Origin: Rhodobiaceae bacterium
GTDB taxonomy: Bacteria; Pseudomonadota; Alphaproteobacteria; Rhizobiales; Tepidamorphaceae
NCBI GenBank assembly: GCA_020637895.1
Contig: JACKJP010000002.1
Location: 1,116,001 to 1,180,000 of the forward strand
Direction of reading: 5' to 3'
Length of the DNA stretch: 64,000 bases
Shown in pieces: positions 1 to 10,969 of the stretch. Every line of letters starts with the position of its first letter. Within the stretch, counting starts at the first letter, position 1. The notes beneath the pieces were generated by a model. It was given only the letters and a program-made list of their open reading frames with translations, did not search any database and was not told the DNA's origin. Position numbers and translations under genes: made by a program.

Positions 1-10
1 GTTATAGAGA

Positions 11-42
11 AGCCCCGGCGCGGCAACGTACCGGGGCTTTTT
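11..42 (+). terminator. Rho-independent terminator of a gene left of the window
   Basis: Perfect 8-bp inverted repeat (AGCCCCGG at 11-18, CCGGGGCT at 31-38) followed by a short T run. It ends only 11 bases before the acetyltransferase start, so it most likely terminates a plus-strand gene lying outside the window. Confidence 0.75.
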
Positions 43-53
43 CATGGGGTGCC

Positions 54-596
54 ATGACCGACCTTCTCATCCGCGACGCCGCGCCGGGCGACATTGCCGA
101 GATCTCGGCCATCTACGCATATGCGGTCATTCATGGCACCGCTTCATTCGAACTCGCAGCGCCGGACATTGCGGAAATGCAGCGGCGCTACGAGGCGGTG
201 ATGGCGGGCCGATTTCCGTACCTGGTTGCCGAACTTGCCGGGTCGGTGATCGGCTACGCCTATGCCGGGCCCTACCGAACCCGTCCCGCCTACCGTTTCA
301 CCGTTGAAAATTCTGTCTATGTCTCGCCAGAGCATCAGGGCCGGGGCGCCGGTCGCGCACTGCTGGAGCGGCTGGTCGAACTTTGCGCCGACAAGGGCTA
401 TCGCCAGATGATCGCCGTTATCGGGGATGAGGCCAACACAGGTTCGATCGCGCTGCATCGCGCCTGCGGATTTGAGCTGCGTGGCGTTCTGAAGGATGTC
501 GGCTGGAAGCACGGTGCCTGGCGCGGTACCGTCGAGATGCAACGCGCGCTCGGCGACGGGGGCAACGCACCGCCACCGGAAGGAGCCGGCGCCTAG
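54..596 (+). CDS. GNAT N-acetyltransferase, phosphinothricin-acetyltransferase-like
   Basis: A 180-residue GNAT-fold acetyltransferase. The acetyl-CoA pyrophosphate-binding motif (HQGRGAGRALL) lies near residues 94-104, and the overall pattern (an early IYAYAV stretch, then ENSVYV, then GFELRG) matches the Pat/Bar/YncA group, which acetylates phosphinothricin, methionine sulfone or related amines. The true substrate cannot be read from the sequence. The ATG at 54 follows a short GGGGTGCC stretch just after a terminator, so it is probably its own transcription unit. Its stop overlaps the convergent DUF2794 gene by 4 bases. Confidence 0.85.
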   Translation: MTDLLIRDAAPGDIAEISAIYAYAVIHGTASFELAAPDIAEMQRRYEAVMAGRFPYLVAELAGSVIGYAYAGPYRTRPAYRFTVENSVYVSPEHQGRGAGRALLERLVELCADKGYRQMIAVIGDEANTGSIALHRACGFELRGVLKDVGWKHGAWRGTVEMQRALGDGGNAPPPEGAGA

Positions 597-976
597 TTGG
601 CGTCCACAATCCGCAATTTCGGATCGAATACCCGAAGCACCTTCGACAGGTCATGCCCGCGTCTGAGGATGCGGCCGGAAGCGGCAACCACGCTATAGGC
701 TCCCTGCCGATGAGTGAGCTTTGGGTCTTTTTCGATCCGATAGAGAGGAAATTCGGTCGCGCGCCGGAAGACGGAGAAAACGGCCCTGTCCTTCAATGCG
801 TCGATGGCATAGTCGCGCCATTCGCCCGCGGCGACCATGCGCCCGTAAATATTGAGAATTTCGAACAATTCCTGGCGATTGAACGAAACTTGTTGCGGTC
901 TTGACTGGTGTCGGCCCGTTCCGGTCGATACGCCGATGCGGTTGCCGAACAGCGATATAGGCTCCGTATCGCTCAA
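593..976 (-). CDS. DUF2794 family protein
   Basis: About 127 residues, matching the alphaproteobacterial DUF2794 family through its conserved core (GRMVAAGEWRDYAID, then VFSVFRRATEFPLYRIEK, then GHDLSKVLRVFD). Function is unknown. There is no signal peptide or membrane segment, so it is probably cytosolic. The start is a TTG: a strong AAGGAGG lies just upstream, and the second of two tandem TTG codons (976) has better spacing than the first (979). It is convergent with, and overlaps by 4 bases, the GNAT gene. Confidence 0.8.
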   Translation of the reverse strand: MSDTEPISLFGNRIGVSTGTGRHQSRPQQVSFNRQELFEILNIYGRMVAAGEWRDYAIDALKDRAVFSVFRRATEFPLYRIEKDPKLTHRQGAYSVVAASGRILRRGHDLSKVLRVFDPKLRIVDAN

Positions 977-1099
977 CAACGCCTCCTTCTGCCTGACGCG
1001 AAAAGCCTTTCATGATCGCCCCGTATCCCGCGTCTTGGCAACCCCTCAATGCATACAGGCAGGGGCAGGCGAGAATTCACAGTTTCGCCCCAGTTCGGC

Positions 1100-1299
1100 C
1101 CTTTGCAGGCCCCAAAGGAATTGCCCAATGACCATGTTGCCTAAGGGTCCGGTTCATGCGGGGACTTCGGATCGTCTCTAGCCCCCCAGCCCCCGGGGTC
1201 TTCCCGCAGACCGGACCCGCTTCGCAGCCGGCGACAGAAAAGACCGGTTGCCCCGTTCACACTGAAAAGGACAGGCCTTGCAAATGGGCCTGTTTTTTT
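1100..1299 (+). ncRNA. Putative structured small RNA with its own terminator
   Basis: The 345 bases between the DUF2794 and DUF1223 genes contain no convincing ORF but do contain a long rod-like fold. GGGTCCGGT (1145-1153) pairs with ACCGGACCC (1210-1218), TGCGGG (1157-1162) with CCCGCA (1203-1208), and GACTTCGG (1163-1170) with CCGGGGTC (1193-1200, two G-U pairs). An intrinsic terminator with seven Ts follows at 1271-1299 on the same strand, and no plus-strand gene precedes it. The 5' end is a guess. I do not see SRP RNA, RNase P or tmRNA signature motifs, and 6S RNA is not supported. Confidence 0.45.
1271..1299 (+). terminator. Rho-independent terminator of the putative small RNA
   Basis: Stem ACAGGCC (1271-1277) with GGCCTGT (1287-1293), followed by TTTTTTT (1293-1299). 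The T tract lies on the plus strand only, so it does not serve the minus-strand genes on either side. Confidence 0.75.
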
Positions 1300-1324
1300 G
1301 TGTCCGGTTCTTGCCGATAGGTCG

Positions 1325-2065
1325 TCAGGCAGGCAGGGAGAGAGTCGCGGCGGCAAGGATCGGCCCGGGTCGTGCGGCATCGCCGGACTGAAGGAAGGCA
1401 GCGGCCATATCGGCGTCTCTTCCGAGGGTTGTCCGGTCAACCGAAAGGTGGACTTCCTGACCGGCCCAGTTGCCAGCGGTTACCAGCCGTCGGACGACAT
1501 TGTGGTAGGTGACCTTGCGGCCGGCGTTCTCGCCACGCCCGATCGCGACATCGACGTGAGATGCGACCGCGGCAACGAGCAGTGTGGCAGGACCACCGCG
1601 TCCGCTGCCAATCGAGACGGTCAATGCGCTGGCGTCGGCACCCAGTGACAAGTCGGGCTGGATATCACCCAGCTTGTGGCGGGTTTGCCTTCGGGCGCTT
1701 TCTATTGCACCGCGGTCAGACCCAACGGCATGCTCCGCACCATTGATCACAGTCTGCGGCGTGTAGACCCGATTGTCGCCGCGCATGCGGGAATAGGCAT
1801 ACTGGCGCTCGGTAAACGCGTGCATCGCCAGCGTGTCCTTCCAGCCGAGATAATCCCAGTAATCCACGTTGTAGCTGAGTGCGATGACGCTGCGGTCGCC
1901 TGCATAAGTCCCCATAAGCCGGTCGGCGGCGGGGCAGGAACTGCAACCCTGGCTGGTAAAGAGCTCAAGTATATCTACCGGCCCGGACGTGGCGAAGGCA
2001 GGGCGTGCAACGGTCATTGCGGCAATGCCGGCGAGCGCGCCACGGCGGGTGATAGAGAATGTCAT
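1325..2065 (-). CDS. DUF1223 thioredoxin-like exported protein
   Basis: 246 residues of the DUF1223 family, a thioredoxin-fold group. The N-terminus (TRRGALAGIAAMTVA) resembles a Tat or Sec export signal ending near AFA (residue 25). The CxxC motif CSSC at residues 41-44, in the context ELFTSQGCSSCP, and a later NVDYWDYLGWKD stretch are family hallmarks. It is probably periplasmic with a redox-type fold, but the reaction is unknown. It is transcribed in the same direction as acnA, about 160 bases downstream of it and separated by a terminator. Confidence 0.85.
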   Translation of the reverse strand: MTFSITRRGALAGIAAMTVARPAFATSGPVDILELFTSQGCSSCPAADRLMGTYAGDRSVIALSYNVDYWDYLGWKDTLAMHAFTERQYAYSRMRGDNRVYTPQTVINGAEHAVGSDRGAIESARRQTRHKLGDIQPDLSLGADASALTVSIGSGRGGPATLLVAAVASHVDVAIGRGENAGRKVTYHNVVRRLVTAGNWAGQEVHLSVDRTTLGRDADMAAAFLQSGDAARPGPILAAATLSLPA

Positions 2066-2177
2066 CGGTCTGCCATCTGCTTGTTCAGTGCATTCAGCCT
2101 ACAGTCGTAAGGCAGTTTGGCGATCACCGGCCAATCACAAGCGGGTGACGCCCGTCTTCACGAACCGAATATAACAG

Positions 2178-2210
2178 AAAAGGCCGCCGGGTTTAGCCGG
2201 CGGCCTTTCA
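2178..2210 (-). terminator. Terminator downstream of acnA
   Basis: AAAGGCCGCCGG and CCGGCGGCCTTT form a 12-bp stem with a short loop immediately after the acnA stop. Read on the minus strand it continues into CCTTTTCTGTTATATT, a U-rich tail. Confidence 0.8.
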
Positions 2211-2228
2211 CGCAATGATTGAAATGCC

Positions 2229-4952
<2,724 letters not shown>

Positions 4953-5196
4953 GAAAGTCTCCCGTGAAATGGCAAGTGGACGAGAGGCGGCCGGAGTGGC
5001 GGATGCCGGCCCGGCGCCGGACAGGAATTTCTACAAGGCCGTTGCGTCAACCGGTCGCGGTTTTCGAACAGGAGCGGCCAAACAATTGTTATAGGTGCAA
5101 ACCTAGCGCCTTATAGTGAAATTGAAAGCCAGTGACCATAGCGACGAGAAATATGCCGCCCGCGAAAGAGACTTTTCCGCTCGACGGAGCTATCCG
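4953..5196. promoter_or_regulatory. Divergent acnA / ccmA intergenic region
   Basis: 244 bases between two divergent genes, which must contain both promoters. An AT-richer stretch (CAATTGTTATAGG, and the complement of CTTATAG nearby) around 5085-5120 is the likely promoter zone. I could not assign -35 and -10 boxes with confidence, and no clear operator stands out. Confidence 0.4.
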
Positions 5197-5793
5197 ATGC
5201 GGCTGATCGCCAGGGGCCTGGCCTGCCGCAGGGCGGGGCGCGTCGTCTTTCATGATCTCGACTTTTCGCTCAGCAAGGGCGAGGCGCTGGCGCTGCGCGG
5301 TCGCAACGGGGCGGGAAAGACCTCGTTGCTTCGCGTTATCGCAGGCCTTGTTCCCGCTTCCGCGGGAACGCTTGAGCTTGAAGGCGGAGAAGCGGAGGCA
5401 CCGATCGGCGAACAGTGTCATTTCGTCGGACCGGCAAGCGGCATCAAGCCTGTGCTGACCGTGCGGGAGAATCTGGAATTCTGGATGGGCTTTCAGGGAG
5501 GCAGCGCTTCCGTTGCCAGCGCTCTGGACGCGGTGGGCATCGGCAATCTGGCGCCCCTTCCTGCCCGCTACCTTTCCGCCGGCCAGCAGCGCCGGCTGGC
5601 GCTGGCCGCGATTATCGCGACAAGGCGGCCAATCTGGCTGCTCGACGAACCGCTGAACGCCCTCGATGCCGATGGCGCGGCGATGCTCAACGGGCTGATC
5701 CGGAACCATCTCGGCGATGGCGGCATCGTTGTCGCCGCCACCCATGCCGATATCGAGGCAGGCACCCGCACGCTTCATCTGGAGGCGTCATGA
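5197..5793 (+). CDS. ccmA: Heme exporter ATP-binding protein CcmA
   Basis: 198-residue ABC ATPase of the cytochrome c maturation (System I) complex CcmABCD, which releases holo-CcmE. Walker A GRNGAGKTSLLR, signature LSAGQQRRLALA and Walker B WLLDEPLNALDADG are all present. An in-frame TTG-type start at 5116 is possible, but the ATG at 5197 (MRLIARGL) has a GGAG 7 bases upstream and matches family length. Its stop overlaps the ccmB start (ATGA). Confidence 0.95.
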   Translation: MRLIARGLACRRAGRVVFHDLDFSLSKGEALALRGRNGAGKTSLLRVIAGLVPASAGTLELEGGEAEAPIGEQCHFVGPASGIKPVLTVRENLEFWMGFQGGSASVASALDAVGIGNLAPLPARYLSAGQQRRLALAAIIATRRPIWLLDEPLNALDADGAAMLNGLIRNHLGDGGIVVAATHADIEAGTRTLHLEAS

Positions 5794-6464
5794 CGGGCCG
5801 TGCGCTTTCCGCCCTGACCGTCAGGGAGCTGCGGCTTGCCGTCAGGATTGGCGGCAGCGCATTGCTCGGCACCCTGTTTTTTCTGATCGTGGTCACGGTC
5901 GTGCCCTTCGCCGTCGGTCCAGACCTGAAGCTTCTTGCCCGGCTTGGACCGGCTTTCCTGTGGATCGGCGCATTGCTAGCCAGCCTGCTTTCCATCGACA
6001 GGCTGTTTCAGGCCGACACCGATGACGGTTCGCTCGATCTGCTGATGCTGTCGTCGACGCCGCTGGAGCTTGTCGTGCTGGTCAAATGCCTCGTCCACTG
6101 GCTGACGACGGGGCTGCCGCTGGTTGTCGCGGCCCCGGTTCTCGGCCTGCTGCTGGATATGGACGGCATGCAGCTGCTGAGTGTGACGGGAACGCTGCTG
6201 ATCGGCACGCCGGCGCTGACCATGATCGGGGCTGTCGGGGCGGCGCTGACCGCCTCGCTGCGGCGTGGCGGTCTGTTGCTTGCCGTCATTGTCCTGCCGG
6301 TGACAATCCCGGTGCTGGTGTTTGGCGTCAGCGCGGCGGCTGCCGCGACCGGCGGCACGGTTCCCGCGCTTACGCCATTTCTGGTACTCGGCGCGCTGAC
6401 GCTCGCGTCGCTCGCGCTGGCGCCTTTTGCGGCGGCGGCGGCGCTCAGGGTGGGGCTTGAGTAG
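5790..6464 (+). CDS. ccmB: Heme exporter membrane protein CcmB
   Basis: 224 residues with about six hydrophobic membrane segments, matching CcmB, the inner-membrane subunit that works with CcmA and CcmC in heme delivery to CcmE. Motifs include DGSLDLLMLSSTPLELVVLVK and a Gly/Ala/Leu-rich C-terminal half. The start codon overlaps the ccmA stop, indicating translational coupling. Unusually, ccmC does not follow directly: an opposite-strand gene pair separates them. Confidence 0.95.
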   Translation: MTGRALSALTVRELRLAVRIGGSALLGTLFFLIVVTVVPFAVGPDLKLLARLGPAFLWIGALLASLLSIDRLFQADTDDGSLDLLMLSSTPLELVVLVKCLVHWLTTGLPLVVAAPVLGLLLDMDGMQLLSVTGTLLIGTPALTMIGAVGAALTASLRRGGLLLAVIVLPVTIPVLVFGVSAAAAATGGTVPALTPFLVLGALTLASLALAPFAAAAALRVGLE

Positions 6465-6465
6465 C

Positions 6466-7632
6466 TCAGCGTCCCGTCAGCCTGGTGCGCAGCCTTTCGT
6501 ACCGCTCGGCCAACTTCCAGATACGCGATCCGCGCATGCCGTCGAGTTGCCGGCGCAGCGCCCGGTTTTCCTCTTCGGAGCGGCGGTGTTGAGCCTGAAC
6601 CTCATCGCGTGATTTGAGAGGCCCGTAGAGGGTGCGCAGATAGTCGGCCGCAGCCCGCATGCGCGACCTGTCGTCTATCGCGGCGCTTGCCTGCTCCCAG
6701 TCGGAAAGCACCGCGTCATAGACGCGGAGCCAGGCGTCGATGGCAATTCCCATGTTGCCCTCCGCGCGCATCCGGTCGCTGACCGCCAGCGCATCGCGCC
6801 GGTCGTAAAGCGCGATCTGCCTTGCCAGGGTCGTTTCCGTGATCGCGTTGGTCTGCAGGCTGCGAACGCCGAAGTTCAGGCGGCGAAGTTCATCGAAGTT
6901 GGCGGATGTCACCATTCCGGCAAGCCCGTCCTGATCCATCACGATGACGGCGCAGCCGCTGGCTGCGGCTTCGATCGCGGCACGCGCCTTGGCGAATACG
7001 ATGTCGTAGCCGGCAAGGACCGTTCCGGGCTCGGCAACCGCCGTTCCGGCCTTCGCCCCGATGATATCCACAGTCTCGATGCCTGCTGCCGCACAAGCCC
7101 GCCGAACCGGTTCGGGAATGGCCTGTTGGACGTTGCTGAAAACGAGCGCGCGACGCGGTCGGTCGGGCAGATCGCGCCGTTGAGCGAAGCGCTCCAGATC
7201 GACGAAATTGTAGATCGTCTCCGTCGCCTGCGGAACGATGCCGCGCGTGGTCAGCAGGCGTTCCCGACACAGATCGTCGACGGCGACGTAACGCAGGATA
7301 TTGGGATGGACTGGCGGGGCCTCCTGCCAGGGCTTCCAGCCGTGACAGACAAACAGCGCGGGAGTCGAGGGATAAGACAGGACAGCGGTCATCGTTTCCA
7401 GATGATGCTGCCCGTGAATGATATCAGGCGCAGCCGCCATATCGCGCAAATCGTCAATGACCGGAATCGTCAGCGCCTTCATCTCGCGGGCGACCTCGCC
7501 AAGCCTGGCACTGTAGGCGATCGGCGAATGCCCGCGCCTGAGCAAGGCAAGCGCCAGATCGCGGACATAGAGTTCCGATCCTGCTCGGCCAGCGAGCGTA
7601 TTGTTGGTCATAAGGATGCGCAGCGGCCGCAT
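6466..7632 (-). CDS. Glycosyltransferase family 4-like protein
   Basis: 388 residues with a GT-B-like layout: N-terminal NNTLAGRAGSELYVRDLA and a central YNFVDLERF, a stretch common in family-4 enzymes. The donor-site half (EAAASGCAVIVMDQDG) is recognisable but diverged. The C-terminus (about 340-388) is a short predicted coiled coil ending GSRIWKLAERYERLR, often seen in surface-polysaccharide glycosyltransferases. The ATG at 7632 has AAGGGCGA upstream and is preferred over a GTG at 7647. It follows the hexapeptide acyltransferase gene, so the pair probably modifies a cell-surface glycan. Substrates are unknown. Confidence 0.7.
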   Translation of the reverse strand: MRPLRILMTNNTLAGRAGSELYVRDLALALLRRGHSPIAYSARLGEVAREMKALTIPVIDDLRDMAAAPDIIHGQHHLETMTAVLSYPSTPALFVCHGWKPWQEAPPVHPNILRYVAVDDLCRERLLTTRGIVPQATETIYNFVDLERFAQRRDLPDRPRRALVFSNVQQAIPEPVRRACAAAGIETVDIIGAKAGTAVAEPGTVLAGYDIVFAKARAAIEAAASGCAVIVMDQDGLAGMVTSANFDELRRLNFGVRSLQTNAITETTLARQIALYDRRDALAVSDRMRAEGNMGIAIDAWLRVYDAVLSDWEQASAAIDDRSRMRAAADYLRTLYGPLKSRDEVQAQHRRSEEENRALRRQLDGMRGSRIWKLAERYERLRTRLTGR

Positions 7633-7643
7633 GGCTTCGCCCT

Positions 7644-8123
7644 TCACGGCTGCCTGACGACGCGGGCGGGATTTCCGACGGCGACCGCCCCCGGCGGGAC
7701 GTCCTTCGTGACCACGCTGCCGGCGCCGATGATCGCCCCGGCGCCTATCGTTACGCCGGGCAGAATTGTACTGCCGCCGCCGACGCGCGCGCCCTTGCCG
7801 ATGTGAGGATAGGAGAGAGGCCCGCCCTGCAGCTTGTCGTTGAGGGTCGTGACGTGAGGCCCGACGAAGACGCCATCCTCGATGACCACACCCCGGGTGA
7901 TGTGGCAGCCGGTCTGGATCGAGACGTCATTGCCGATCGTGCAGGCGCAGATATTGCAATGCGAGCCAATGGTCGTTCCTGTGCCGATCCGGGCCCCTGC
8001 GTGGAGGATGGCCATCGAACCGACCCGCGCGCCATCGCCGATCGCCACATCGTCCTGCACCTCGGTCAGGGCCGCATTGTAGAAGCGGACATTCGGAAAA
8101 CGTTCCTCAGATGATTGTGCCAT
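7644..8123 (-). CDS. Left-handed beta-helix (hexapeptide repeat) acyltransferase
   Basis: 159 residues composed mostly of hexapeptide repeats (DDVAIGDGARVGSMAILHAG, later GVTIGAGAIIGAGSVVTKDV), the signature of trimeric LbH acyltransferases such as WbbJ or PglD-type enzymes. The C-terminus AVGNPARVVR is typical of sugar O- or N-acetyltransferases. It is the first gene of a two-gene minus-strand unit with the glycosyltransferase downstream (11-base gap), which suggests glycan acetylation. Acceptor unknown. Confidence 0.8.
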   Translation of the reverse strand: MAQSSEERFPNVRFYNAALTEVQDDVAIGDGARVGSMAILHAGARIGTGTTIGSHCNICACTIGNDVSIQTGCHITRGVVIEDGVFVGPHVTTLNDKLQGGPLSYPHIGKGARVGGGSTILPGVTIGAGAIIGAGSVVTKDVPPGAVAVGNPARVVRQP

Positions 8124-8286
8124 AAATTCTTCCGGTATCCGTCGAATGCTGGATCATGAATGCAGGCCCGTTCTCGCACCGTGAACGATAGACATGCACG
8201 GTGTCGGCCGGGATGTTCCCGCGTCATTTGGGCATGAGGGTAAGCGCCTATTGGCATAAGCGCGCGCCCGCGATAGTGAGAAATGG

Positions 8287-9066
8287 ATGGTACATGAAGG
8301 CACAGCCACGGTGAAGCGGGGATGGTTCGGGTCGCTTGCGAACCCGACGCGATTTTCAGCGCTCGCGGCGCGGACGATCCCCTGGCTTGGCGGCCTGTCG
8401 GCGATCCTGCTCGCTGTCGCCGCGTATATGGCTTTTTTCGTTGCGCCTCCCGACTATCAGCAGGGCGATACCGTCCGGATCATGTTCCTGCACGTGCCTG
8501 CTGCCTGGCTCTCCATGTTCGCCTATACGCTGATTGCGGGTGCCGCGCTCGGAACCCTCGTCTGGCGCCATCCGCTCGCCGACGTTGCCGCGCGCGCGGC
8601 GGCGCCGATCGGTGCGTCCTTCACGTTTCTGGCGCTCGTCACGGGCTCGCTGTGGGGCAAGCCGATGTGGGGCGCGTGGTGGGTCTGGGACGCGCGTCTG
8701 ACGTCTGTGCTGATCCTGTTTCTGATCTATCTCGGACTGATCGCGATGTGGCGGGCGATCGAGGAACCGGCGCGCGCGGCGCGGCTCGTCGCGATCCTCG
8801 CGCTTGTCGGTTTCGTCAATGTGCCGATCATCAAGTTCTCGGTCGACTGGTGGAACACGCTGCATCAGCCCGCGAGCGTCTTCCGCATGGGCGGGCCGAC
8901 GATCGATTCCTCCATCCTGATACCGCTTCTGGTCTCGGCTGCAGGCTTTACCGTCCTTTTCGTCACGCTGCTGCTCGGCGCGATGCGCAACGAAATCATG
9001 CGTCGCCGGATCCGTTCGCTGCAGATCAGGCAGGCCGGGGCGACCAGTTCGGCGAGGGCTTCATGA
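8287..9066 (+). CDS. ccmC: Heme exporter protein CcmC
   Basis: 259 residues and about six membrane segments. The tryptophan-rich heme-binding motif (WGAWWVWDARLT) and flanking conserved histidines (FLHVPAAW, NTLHQPAS) define CcmC, which loads heme onto CcmE. The ATG at 8287 is the first usable start after the upstream gap. Its end overlaps ccmD (ATGA). It sits apart from ccmAB, divergent from the inserted acyltransferase gene, so it needs its own promoter in 8124-8286. Confidence 0.95.
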   Translation: MVHEGTATVKRGWFGSLANPTRFSALAARTIPWLGGLSAILLAVAAYMAFFVAPPDYQQGDTVRIMFLHVPAAWLSMFAYTLIAGAALGTLVWRHPLADVAARAAAPIGASFTFLALVTGSLWGKPMWGAWWVWDARLTSVLILFLIYLGLIAMWRAIEEPARAARLVAILALVGFVNVPIIKFSVDWWNTLHQPASVFRMGGPTIDSSILIPLLVSAAGFTVLFVTLLLGAMRNEIMRRRIRSLQIRQAGATSSARAS

Positions 9067-9206
9067 ATCATCTCGGCTTCATCGTGGCTGCCTATGCGTG
9101 CGGCGTCATCGTCGTTTCGGGGCTTGTGCTCTGGGTCGCAATCGAGCACCGCCGGCTCAGGAAGCGCCTCGCCGAGGCGGAAAGAATGGGAGGCCGGGGA
9201 AATTGA
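9063..9206 (+). CDS. ccmD: Heme exporter protein CcmD
   Basis: A 47-residue protein: one N-terminal membrane helix (FIVAAYACGVIVVSGLVLWV) followed by a basic tail (EHRRLRKRLAEAE), exactly the CcmD pattern. CcmD stabilises CcmC-CcmE and helps release holo-CcmE. It overlaps ccmC by 4 bases, and its stop overlaps the TTG start of the next gene. Confidence 0.92.
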   Translation: MNHLGFIVAAYACGVIVVSGLVLWVAIEHRRLRKRLAEAERMGGRGN

Positions 9207-9796
9207 GCGCGCAGCCTGAGCGCCAGCAACGCCGTCGGCCAACCGTCTTTCTGCTTCTGCCGCTGATCCTGTTCGGCGCGCTTGCGCTGCTTTTCGTTTT
9301 CCGGCTGGGCGATGGCGATCCGTCGAAAGTTCCCTCCGCACTGATCGGGCGGGAGGTGCCGGAATTCGATCTGGCCGGCGTGGAAGGGCTGAACGGCCCA
9401 GACGGTCCGGTCCCAGGATTTTCCAGTCAAACGCTCAAACAGGGCCGGATCAGCGTCGTCAATGTGTGGGCATCCTGGTGCGCGCCCTGCCGCGAGGAGC
9501 ACCCGCTGCTGGTGGCGTTGTCGCAGGACAAGCGCTTCGACCTCTACGGTCTGAACTACAAGGATGAAGCGCAGAATGCGCGGCGCTTCCTCGGGCGTTT
9601 CGGAAATCCGTTCAAGGCAGTCGGCGCCGATGCCAGCGGACGCACCGGCATCGACTGGGGGGTTTACGGCGTGCCGGAAACCTTCGTCGTCGGCCGCGAC
9701 GGGCGGATCGTCTACAAGCATGTCGGCCCGATAAGTCAGGCCAGCCTGGCCAGCGACCTGATGCCGCAGATCGAAAAGGCGCTGGCGGGGCAATGA
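9203..9796 (+). CDS. ccmG: Thiol:disulfide interchange protein CcmG/DsbE
   Basis: 197 residues: a short basic N-terminus, one membrane anchor (VFLLLPLILFGALALLFVF) and a periplasmic thioredoxin domain with WASWCAPC. It keeps apocytochrome c heme-binding cysteines reduced. The start is a TTG at 9203 with GGAGG nine bases upstream, overlapping the ccmD stop; no ATG fits as well. Family traits such as GVYGVPETFVV are present. The ccmE, ccmF and ccmH genes are not in this window. Confidence 0.92.
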   Translation: MSAQPERQQRRRPTVFLLLPLILFGALALLFVFRLGDGDPSKVPSALIGREVPEFDLAGVEGLNGPDGPVPGFSSQTLKQGRISVVNVWASWCAPCREEHPLLVALSQDKRFDLYGLNYKDEAQNARRFLGRFGNPFKAVGADASGRTGIDWGVYGVPETFVVGRDGRIVYKHVGPISQASLASDLMPQIEKALAGQ

Positions 9797-10338
9797 GCAG
9801 CAGCGACCTCAGACCCAGCTTCTCCCGTACCGTGCCCAGGGGCGACAATCTGGAGCGCGCGGTCTGCGACCATTGCAACTTCGTCCATTACGAGAATCCG
9901 CGCATTGTCGTCGGCTCGGTCGTCAGGCACGAGGGCAAGATCCTCATGTGCCGCCGTGCGATCGAGCCGCGACGCGGCTTGTGGACGCTGCCGGCCGGAT
10001 TTCTTGAAATTGGCGAGACGCCCGAAGCGGGTGCCCGGCGCGAGGCGATGGAAGAAGCCAACGCCGCTCTCGATATCCAGAGCCTGCTTGCGGTCTACAC
10101 GATCCACAAGCTCTCGCAGGTGCAGATCATGTATCGCGCCGCGCTTGCCGCGCCCGACTTCTCGGCCGGGCCGGAGAGTCTGGAAGTCAGACTGTTTGCC
10201 TTCAGCGACATTCCGCGCGACGAGATCGCGTTTCCAAGCGTTCACTGGGCGCTCGATCACGACCGCGCCATCGAGGAGGGCCGGGCCTCGGCGCCGTTTG
10301 CCAATCCGCCCGGCGAGACCGGCAATATCACGGTCTGA
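9793..10338 (+). CDS. Nudix hydrolase
   Basis: 181 residues. The Nudix box is GFLEIGETPEAGARREAMEE, the metal-binding helix that hydrolyses nucleoside diphosphates linked to another group. An N-terminal CDHC pair followed by FVHYENPRIVVGSVV matches the group with a partial zinc-ribbon before the Nudix domain. Substrate is unknown (NADH- or ADP-ribose-like are common for relatives). It overlaps ccmG by 4 bases, so it is probably co-transcribed with the ccmCDG genes. Confidence 0.88.
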   Translation: MSSSDLRPSFSRTVPRGDNLERAVCDHCNFVHYENPRIVVGSVVRHEGKILMCRRAIEPRRGLWTLPAGFLEIGETPEAGARREAMEEANAALDIQSLLAVYTIHKLSQVQIMYRAALAAPDFSAGPESLEVRLFAFSDIPRDEIAFPSVHWALDHDRAIEEGRASAPFANPPGETGNITV

Positions 10339-10352
10339 TTCCGGCGGAAGCC

Positions 10353-10958
10353 CTATTCTGCCGGGGTTGCGCGTTCCATCGGATAGCGTTTGATCAGCGG
10401 CATCTGCGCGAACATGAAGGCCATCGTCAGCGGCATCGTGCCGAAGACCTTGAACGTCACCCAGAAATCGGTGGTGAAATTGCGCCAGACGATTTCATTG
10501 ATCACCGCGCAAAAGATCAGCCAGCCGATCCAGCGATAGGTCAGAATGCGCCATCCTTCATCGGAAACGCGAAACGCGCTGCCGAAAATCCGCTTCATGA
10601 AGAGCTGGCGGAACAGCAGCCCGCCGACGAGGAATGCGGCGATGAGAAGATTGGCGAATGTCGGCTTCATCTTGATGAAAGTGTCGTCATGCAGCCAGAG
10701 CGTCATCGTGCCGAACAGCAGCACGAGCACCATCGTTATCAGCGCCATGAGCGGCAGCGTGCGGTGAACCAGCCAGGAAATGATCACGGCGACGGTTACG
10801 GCGACCATGAAAGCGCCGGTCGCCTGATAGATGCCTAGCTTCCAGTTGGCGAGGAAGAAGACGGCAAGCGGCCCAAGATCGATGGCCAGCTTCATCCAGC
10901 TCGGCTGATCGTCGACAAAGGCTTCGTCGCCCCTCACAGGTTCGCTCTGTTGGTTCAT
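10353..10958 (-). CDS. yciB: Septation protein A (YciB/IspZ family)
   Basis: 201 residues with about five membrane helices; the conserved PTFANLLIAAFLVGGLLF and NEIVWRNFTTDFWVTFKVFG stretches match YciB/IspZ, an inner-membrane protein implicated in septation and envelope integrity. The ATG at 10958 is preceded by AGAGGAAACGG. It lies 11 bases after ftsY and is the last gene of dapF-mtaB-ftsY-yciB, an order common in Hyphomicrobiales. Confidence 0.92.
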   Translation of the reverse strand: MNQQSEPVRGDEAFVDDQPSWMKLAIDLGPLAVFFLANWKLGIYQATGAFMVAVTVAVIISWLVHRTLPLMALITMVLVLLFGTMTLWLHDDTFIKMKPTFANLLIAAFLVGGLLFRQLFMKRIFGSAFRVSDEGWRILTYRWIGWLIFCAVINEIVWRNFTTDFWVTFKVFGTMPLTMAFMFAQMPLIKRYPMERATPAE

Positions 10959-10969
10959 TTCCGTTTCCT

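Noticed and set aside
1100..1299. Identification of the structured RNA as 6S, SRP RNA, tmRNA or RNase P
   Set aside because: None of the signature motifs of SRP domain IV, RNase P or tmRNA is present, and the 6S closing stem and central bubble could not be built convincingly.
5116..5196. N-terminal extension of CcmA
   Set aside because: The extra 27 residues do not fit the family, and a good ribosome site precedes the ATG at 5197.
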